Assembly: GCA_016934775.1 (NCBI GenBank)
Contig: JAFGSP010000115.1
Span: forward strand, 1-8,824
Length of the DNA stretch: 8,824 bases
Direction: 5' to 3'
DNA from: Candidatus Woesearchaeota archaeon
GTDB taxonomy: Archaea > Nanobdellota > Nanobdellia > Woesearchaeales > GW2011-AR15
Under the pieces are notes generated by a model. It saw only the letters and a list, made by a program, of their open reading frames with translations. It was not told the DNA's origin and ran no database searches. Below are positions 5,813-8,824 of the stretch, piece by piece; position 1 is the first letter of the stretch, and each line of letters starts with the position of its first letter. The position numbers and the translations under genes were made by a program.

Positions 5813-6239
5813 TTAGAGGGCCCCCCCTTATTGCCTTGAGAAATTCCTTCGCGTCTTCTATCGCTATTTTCGCATCGTTTTGCTCAGGAGAATAATCTAG
5901 TCCGTACATGGCATCGTGCCTCTCTGTCCTGTGGATATCCAAGAGGGTTATCACTGGACTCGGAATCCTGTCGGCATATTTCTCTTTTAGATAAAGATAC
6001 ATTGCATAATGACTTTTTTCCTGAACACCGTCCCTGTAAAGCAGGGCTCTTGCCGCATGGAACATTGCCATGTATGATTCTAGAATAACATATTCGAAAA
6101 TCTTGAGTCTCATCGCCTTCTCAGCTTTTTGCAGCCTGTTCCTGGCGATCTCCATGGATCTTTTCGATTTTTCCTTATCAGGCGCGATCCTTCTCAAAAG
6201 CCTTAGATCAAAGCAGTCTTTGATGTTCTTTATTTCCAT
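5754..6239 (-). CDS. HEPN-domain protein, partner of the upstream nucleotidyltransferase
   Basis: This 161-residue helical protein is of the HEPN type (PF05168-like). The signature is E-S-Y-M-A-M-F-H-A-A-R-A-L-L-Y (54-68), with R-H-D-A-M-Y-G (107-113) in the position of the usual R-rich motif. I do not see the classical R-x4-6-H RNase motif, so catalysis is doubtful. Its ATG overlaps the end of the nucleotidyltransferase gene by 10 nt, so the two are translationally coupled. In MntA/HepT pairs the HEPN protein is the toxin and the nucleotidyltransferase modifies it (family knowledge). The natural domain ends near K135-A136-I137. The last 20 or so residues lie antisense to the end of the debranching gene (59-bp overlap) and follow a G7 tract. 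One base fewer in that tract would end the protein after R-G-A-L at a TAA at 5813-5815, exactly beside the neighbouring stop. Confidence 0.82.
   Translation of the reverse strand: MEIKNIKDCFDLRLLRRIAPDKEKSKRSMEIARNRLQKAEKAMRLKIFEYVILESYMAMFHAARALLYRDGVQEKSHYAMYLYLKEKYADRIPSPVITLLDIHRTERHDAMYGLDYSPEQNDAKIAIEDAKEFLKAIRGGPLITSCTPRKAQPVSLRSMPG
5821..5827. repeat. C7/G7 homopolymer within the HEPN reading frame
   Basis: Seven C on the + strand (GGGCCCCCCC at 5818-5827) are the longest C or G run I see here. They lie at the 3' end of the HEPN domain coding region. The tract length sets the HEPN C-terminus and could reflect a base-calling error or true slippage. Confidence 0.6.
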
Positions 6240-6781
6240 TTTATTATTGGAAGCTCTCCGGACAATGCTATGCCGCTGCTTATTAACTCAAAATAAAAAG
6301 GGCTGTCCTCTTTTGCTTTCCTGTTCCACTCAGCCCAGCTGAACACATGCAGGTTTATTTCTTTATCAAGCTTTTCCCTGAATTTCCGGAGATCCAGCGC
6401 TTTTTCCTTGGCTATCGCGACAAGATCCATGTCGCTTCTGTCATCATCGCTGCCTTTTGCCATCGAGCCGAAAAGGACTATTGAGGAGAGGTTGGCAAGG
6501 TTGTCTTTAAGATATTCTATAAGGCCTGATCCGGCAATCTGTCCGATATTCTTTGATATCTTCAGGTGCCTGAACAGCAGGCTGTTATTGTTTGCCCTGA
6601 AATACCTGAGGTTGGCTTTTTTTTCTTCTGTGATCAGGCCTTTTTTCAGGAGCAGGCCAGCATATTTCCTTGCTGCGAAAGGGCTTATCCTGAGCTTCCG
6701 CGCGAGCTCGCGGAGATAGACCGGCTCGTACGGGTTCTCGAGGAAGAACTCTGTGCATCTTATGAATTTCATCTGCTCCAT
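6230..6781 (-). CDS. wHTH-fused MNT-type nucleotidyltransferase
   Basis: The protein has 183 residues. A winged-helix DNA-binding region (about 1-65, with L-R-E-L-A-R-K-L-R-I-S as the helix-turn-helix) is followed by a minimal nucleotidyltransferase domain. F-G-S-M-A-K-G (104-110) and S-D-M-D-L (116-120) form the G-S-x10-D-x-D motif, with G105, S106, D117 and D119. In MntA/HepT systems this enzyme adds AMP to the HEPN toxin and neutralises it (family knowledge); the fused winged helix suggests self-regulation. The third metal-binding acid normally found further on is not obvious around E-I-N-L-H-V-F (141-147), so activity is not certain. It starts at ATG 6781 with no Shine-Dalgarno site, consistent with a leaderless transcript, and overlaps the HEPN gene downstream. 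Confidence 0.85.
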   Translation of the reverse strand: MEQMKFIRCTEFFLENPYEPVYLRELARKLRISPFAARKYAGLLLKKGLITEEKKANLRYFRANNNSLLFRHLKISKNIGQIAGSGLIEYLKDNLANLSSIVLFGSMAKGSDDDRSDMDLVAIAKEKALDLRKFREKLDKEINLHVFSWAEWNRKAKEDSPFYFELISSGIALSGELPIIKWK

Positions 6782-6803
6782 GCCGATGTTTTTATTTTTT
6801 ATC

Positions 6804-6811
6804 TATATAAA
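6804..6811 (-). promoter_or_regulatory. TATA box giving a leaderless transcript for the leftward MNT gene
   Basis: On the minus strand TTTATATA stands about 25 nt before the ATG at 6781, so transcription would begin almost at the start codon. The stretch between them (ending CATCGGC) has no ribosome site, which supports leaderless translation. Confidence 0.6.
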
Positions 6812-6852
6812 TGTTTTGTTTTTATTTAAAAACGATTGTTTTTTATTTTTAC

Positions 6853-6978
6853 TCAATCTTTCATGTACTTCGTAATATGCTTATTTCTGGATTTTATGTG
6901 CGTCCTGATATACATATATTTTACTTGGTTTTCAGGCACCGCGTAGTGAAAATAGCCTAAAAAAGGTCTGCTTATCTG
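6853..6978 (-). other. Possible gene remnant in the divergent spacer
   Basis: A minus-strand frame of 41 codons runs from just after a TAG (6979-6981) to TGA 6853-6855. Its second half reads like a real basic protein tail (P-E-N-Q-V-K-Y-M-Y-I-R-T-H-I-K-S, then R-N-K-H-I-T-K-Y-M-K-D). The only in-frame starts are GTG 6939 (28 residues) and an inner ATG, with no ribosome site. The + strand of the same stretch holds a 27-codon hydrophobic frame (ATG 6863 to TAG 6944-6946). I recognise neither, and either or both may be chance. The rest of the 265-bp spacer (6782-7046) is AT-rich promoter DNA. Confidence 0.3.
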
Positions 6979-7004
6979 CTACTTTCTCAACTCTTACTTT
7001 TAAA

Positions 7005-7020
7005 ACCGAAAAAAATAAAA
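7005..7020 (+). promoter_or_regulatory. BRE/TATA-like promoter for the rightward MNT gene
   Basis: ACCGAAA (7005-7011) followed by AAATAAAA (7013-7020) resembles the CGAAA-plus-TATA promoter at 813. It would start transcription around 7041, a few bases before ATG 7047. The element is enclosed by an imperfect inverted repeat: GTGAAAATAGCCTA at 6946-6959 against TAGGCT 7023-7028 plus TATTTCAC 7033-7040. That repeat could be a binding site for the gene's own winged helix. Confidence 0.5.
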
Positions 7021-7046
7021 GATAGGCTTTGTTATTTCACTTAAAT

Positions 7047-7649
7047 ATGAGTATTATCACCCAAAAACAAGTAGAACTGCTCATCCCTTTCACAGAGCAG
7101 TATTCCTGCAGGCTTACAGCCACAGAAATTTCTGCAAAGACCGGAATCCCCCAGCAGACTGCCTCAGTGCAGTTGAATATGCTTGCTAAAAAAGGGATTA
7201 TCAATTATACAAAGCAGGGTAGGAATAAGCTGTTCTATTTCGACCTAGGAAAAAATACTGCTGAGCTAATATTCAGCATGCTGGAGCTGCATAAATCTCT
7301 TGATTTCCAGCTGAAAGCAAGAGAAGTATCTTTGATAATCAGCGATATACTCGGATATTCAGATTCTGTAATTGTTTTCGGCTCGTATTCTTCCGGCTCT
7401 TTCCGGAAAGATTCTGATTTAGATATAGCAATATTAAATAATAGGAACAGGAAGGCTATAAAGAAGATAAAGCAGACGCAGGTGGTTGAGATAAACGAGC
7501 ATTACCTGACTTATGATATGCTTGAGGATTATCTGAAGTCAAGGTACCCTTTGGTAGTCGAGATGGCGAGAAATCACCTCTTTTTTGGCGATGTCTCCAG
7601 ATTGGTCGCTTTATTCAGGAAAGTTTGCTATGAAAGAAGACAAGATTGA
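7047..7649 (+). CDS. wHTH-fused MNT-type nucleotidyltransferase of the second module
   Basis: The protein has 200 residues. A winged-helix region (about 1-68: T-A-T-E-I-S-A-K-T-G-I-P as the helix-turn-helix, then wing residues K-L-F-Y-F-D-L) is joined to a nucleotidyltransferase domain. F-G-S-Y-S-S-G (111-117) and D-S-D-L-D-I-A-I-L (122-130) give G-S-x10-D-x-D, with G112, S113, D124 and D126. V-V-E-I-N-E (146-151) could supply a further acidic ligand. It has the same architecture as the leftward enzyme but is clearly divergent in sequence, so this is a separate module and not a recent copy. ATG 7047 is preferred over TTG 7029: it follows the predicted promoter at leaderless distance and no ribosome site is present. 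It overlaps the following HEPN frame by 20 nt. Its HEPN partner is interrupted, so the enzyme may be orphaned. Confidence 0.85.
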   Translation: MSIITQKQVELLIPFTEQYSCRLTATEISAKTGIPQQTASVQLNMLAKKGIINYTKQGRNKLFYFDLGKNTAELIFSMLELHKSLDFQLKAREVSLIISDILGYSDSVIVFGSYSSGSFRKDSDLDIAILNNRNRKAIKKIKQTQVVEINEHYLTYDMLEDYLKSRYPLVVEMARNHLFFGDVSRLVALFRKVCYERRQD

Positions 7650-8100
7650 TTGGTGCTTGAGGCAGAAGAAAGGAATAAAAGTCATGAGTTCTTAACCGCA
7701 TCTAAGCGAGTCCTACACCAATGAGGCAGAAGAGACATTGTCAAATCTCATCTCTGTAACAGGGAAATGGAAGCTGATTATGGCTTACTATGCATGCTAT
7801 AATTCACTTTATGCCATACTCATGAAGTGCGGGATATATTCAGAGATTCACGATTGCACTATAGGACTCATGCTGTTTCTCGGATTTGACCCTGAGGATG
7901 TGAAATTCATTATGAGATTAAAGCACAACAGGATTGATATCCAATATTATCTAAAGAACCACGCTCTTGAGAGTGAGGAGAAAGTGAAGCGTTTTGTGAT
8001 AAGATGCAGGACTATTAATGATTCTCTGACATCTTTGCAGATTGAGAGTATCCGAAAGACGATAGAAGGAAGAATGAAAGAAAAGAAAAAAATAAAATAA
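7630..8100 (+). pseudogene. HEPN-domain gene interrupted by an in-frame TAA
   Basis: The natural start is ATG 7630, 20 nt inside the nucleotidyltransferase gene and behind AGGAAAG (7617-7623). Its product begins M-K-E-D-K-I-D-W-C-L-R-Q-K-K-G-I-K, typical of archaeal HEPN partners. Codon 22 (7693-7695) is TAA. The same frame then continues for 134 more codons, with P-H-L-S-E-S-Y-T-N-E-A-E-E-T-L, the HEPN signature A-Y-Y-A-C-Y-N-S-L-Y-A-I-L and R-I-D-I-Q-Y-Y. A full-length product would be about 155 residues, the usual size. Without readthrough the only in-frame restart is TTG 7738, which would lose most of the first helix. The lack of any other damage points to a recent nonsense change, a sequencing error, or functional reinitiation. 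The gene ends 5 bp from the convergent adhesin gene. Confidence 0.72.
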
Positions 8101-8105
8101 AAGAT

Positions 8106-8824
8106 TTAATCCTCGACCGCTATCCAGCTCAGAGTCCATGATTCCTTTTCGCAGAGCTCGAATGCCATGTTGCAGCAGATCTCAAATCCGTGGCTGTCTG
8201 ATTTCGACACGCTGAATATAGGCATCTTCTCTATCGAGCCGTCTGTGAAAGGTGTGACGACGATGACTGGGTTCCTATCGAGTTCTTTGTTGAACTCAAT
8301 CACTTCAGAGCAGAAACCATGCTCTCTTGTGAAGTCTATGGTTTCGATGCCTGACTGGATGCTGATTGAAGGTTCCTCGATATAGGCATTGCTGTTCAGG
8401 AAGAGATCCCCTTCGACAGTCAGGTCTCCTCTGATGACTGCGTTGCCGTTGACATCGAGCGCCTCTTCAGGAGCGACAGTGTCGATACCGACCTTTCCGC
8501 CCATGATGGACATGGTGTTGGGTTGGGTGACATTAACTCCTGTCTGATCGTTAAGTGCGATTGCTACAACATAATCTCCATTAGCTGTAATCCCTTTTCC
8601 CATTGCTGTGCTATAATACCCATTTGCTGTTGTTGCACTTCCCATTGCTGTGCTGTATCCGCCAATCGCATTTGTGTAGCTCCCCATTGCTGTGCTTCCG
8701 AATGCTGTTGCAACTGTGTTGTATCCCATAGCTGTGCTACCTGATCCGGTTGCTTGTGTCATGTATCCTATTGCTGTACTATATTCTTCACTTGCTATTG
8801 TTTCCATTCCCATTGCTGTGCTTG
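8106..8824 (-). CDS. YadA-head-like adhesin with H-type-lectin-like end (5' part missing)
   Basis: The frame runs off the right edge of the window; the last 238 residues are visible (numbered here from the Met at 8813). Residues up to about 84 are 14-residue repeats with S-T-A-M-G cores, as in the left-handed beta-roll of YadA-type trimeric adhesin heads. Next comes G-G-K-V-G-I-D-T-V-A-P-E-E-A-L-D-V-N-G (105-123), the V-G-I-x-T-x-x-P-x-x-x-L-D-V-x-G segment common in tail fibres and large adhesins. The C-terminal part (about 155-235) has F-N-K-E-L-D-R-N-P-V-I-V-V, G-F-E-I and W-T-L-S-W-I-A, which resembles an H-type lectin fold, and four cysteines (168, 213, 214, 221). The role is probably trimeric surface attachment, with the lectin-like end binding glycans (inference). 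No membrane anchor is visible; it would have to lie in the missing N-terminus. Confidence 0.8.
   Translation of the reverse strand, partial: STAMGMETIASEEYSTAIGYMTQATGSGSTAMGYNTVATAFGSTAMGSYTNAIGGYSTAMGSATTANGYYSTAMGKGITANGDYVVAIALNDQTGVNVTQPNTMSIMGGKVGIDTVAPEEALDVNGNAVIRGDLTVEGDLFLNSNAYIEEPSISIQSGIETIDFTREHGFCSEVIEFNKELDRNPVIVVTPFTDGSIEKMPIFSVSKSDSHGFEICCNMAFELCEKESWTLSWIAVED
8599..8824 (-). repeat. 42-bp tandem repeat array encoding 14-residue adhesin units
   Basis: The + strand core CCCATTGCTGTGCT begins at 8599, 8641, 8683, 8725, 8767 and 8809, an exact 42-bp period. Four copies are identical; 8725 has one change and 8767 has two. Each unit encodes S-T-A-(M/I)-G plus nine variable residues. 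The array continues past the window edge. Confidence 0.88.

Noticed and set aside
6070..6829. Several + strand frames over the leftward MNT/HEPN genes
   Set aside because: They have no family features, and the minus strand carries clear nucleotidyltransferase and HEPN motifs.
8523..8744. Cysteine-rich + strand frame of 73 codons with C-C repeats
   Set aside because: It is the antisense reading of the 42-bp adhesin repeats; its periodicity is entirely explained by them.
8599..8824. CRISPR-like regular spacing
   Set aside because: The 42-bp period equals 14 codons in an open frame, and the units between cores encode coherent adhesin residues, so it is a coding repeat.
1..8824. tRNA, rRNA or C/D box RNA genes
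   Set aside because: I checked the intergenic stretches by eye and saw no cloverleaf, no rRNA core segments and no paired RTGATGA/CTGA boxes.

Overview
The window looks archaeal, most likely from a small-genome DPANN lineage of the Woesearchaeota/Pacearchaeota kind. The evidence is BRE/TATA promoters (CGAAA followed by TTTAAATA at 813-827), GAGGTG-type ribosome sites on some genes and leaderless starts on others, AGG/ATA-rich codons, small membrane-anchored sequon-rich surface proteins, and archaeal wHTH-nucleotidyltransferase/HEPN gene pairs. The lineage is inferred from gene style, not from a marker gene.

Region 1 (1-3700, + strand) is a cell-surface cluster. Two paralogous ectodomain proteins (44-691 and 1237-1893, about 70% identical outside the membrane) flank an 87-residue membrane protein (902-1165). 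All three share the same 23-residue anchor pattern. Next come a 427-residue type I membrane protein with a large secreted beta-rich region (1953-3236) and a 144-residue N-terminally anchored beta protein (3262-3696). T-rich terminators and one stem-loop terminator separate the early genes. The set could build a glycosylated surface layer or filament; that is inference.

Region 2 (3697-5812) is a control region with twin palindromes around a TATA-like element, then a stand-alone GH133-type glycogen debranching enzyme (amylo-alpha-1,6-glucosidase).

Region 3 (5754-8100) holds two separate wHTH-MNT + HEPN modules, transcribed divergently from a 265-bp AT-rich spacer. The leftward module is intact, but its HEPN gene runs through a G7 homopolymer into the antisense of the debranching gene. 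The rightward module has an intact nucleotidyltransferase, but its HEPN reading frame contains an in-frame TAA. Such pairs are known as toxin-antitoxin or defence-type modules (MntA/HepT).

Region 4 (8106-8824, - strand) is the 3' part of an adhesin-like gene. It has YadA-type 14-residue head repeats (a 42-bp DNA period), then a VGIxTxxPxxxLDVxG tail-fibre-type segment and a C-terminal domain resembling an H-type lectin. Its start lies outside the window.
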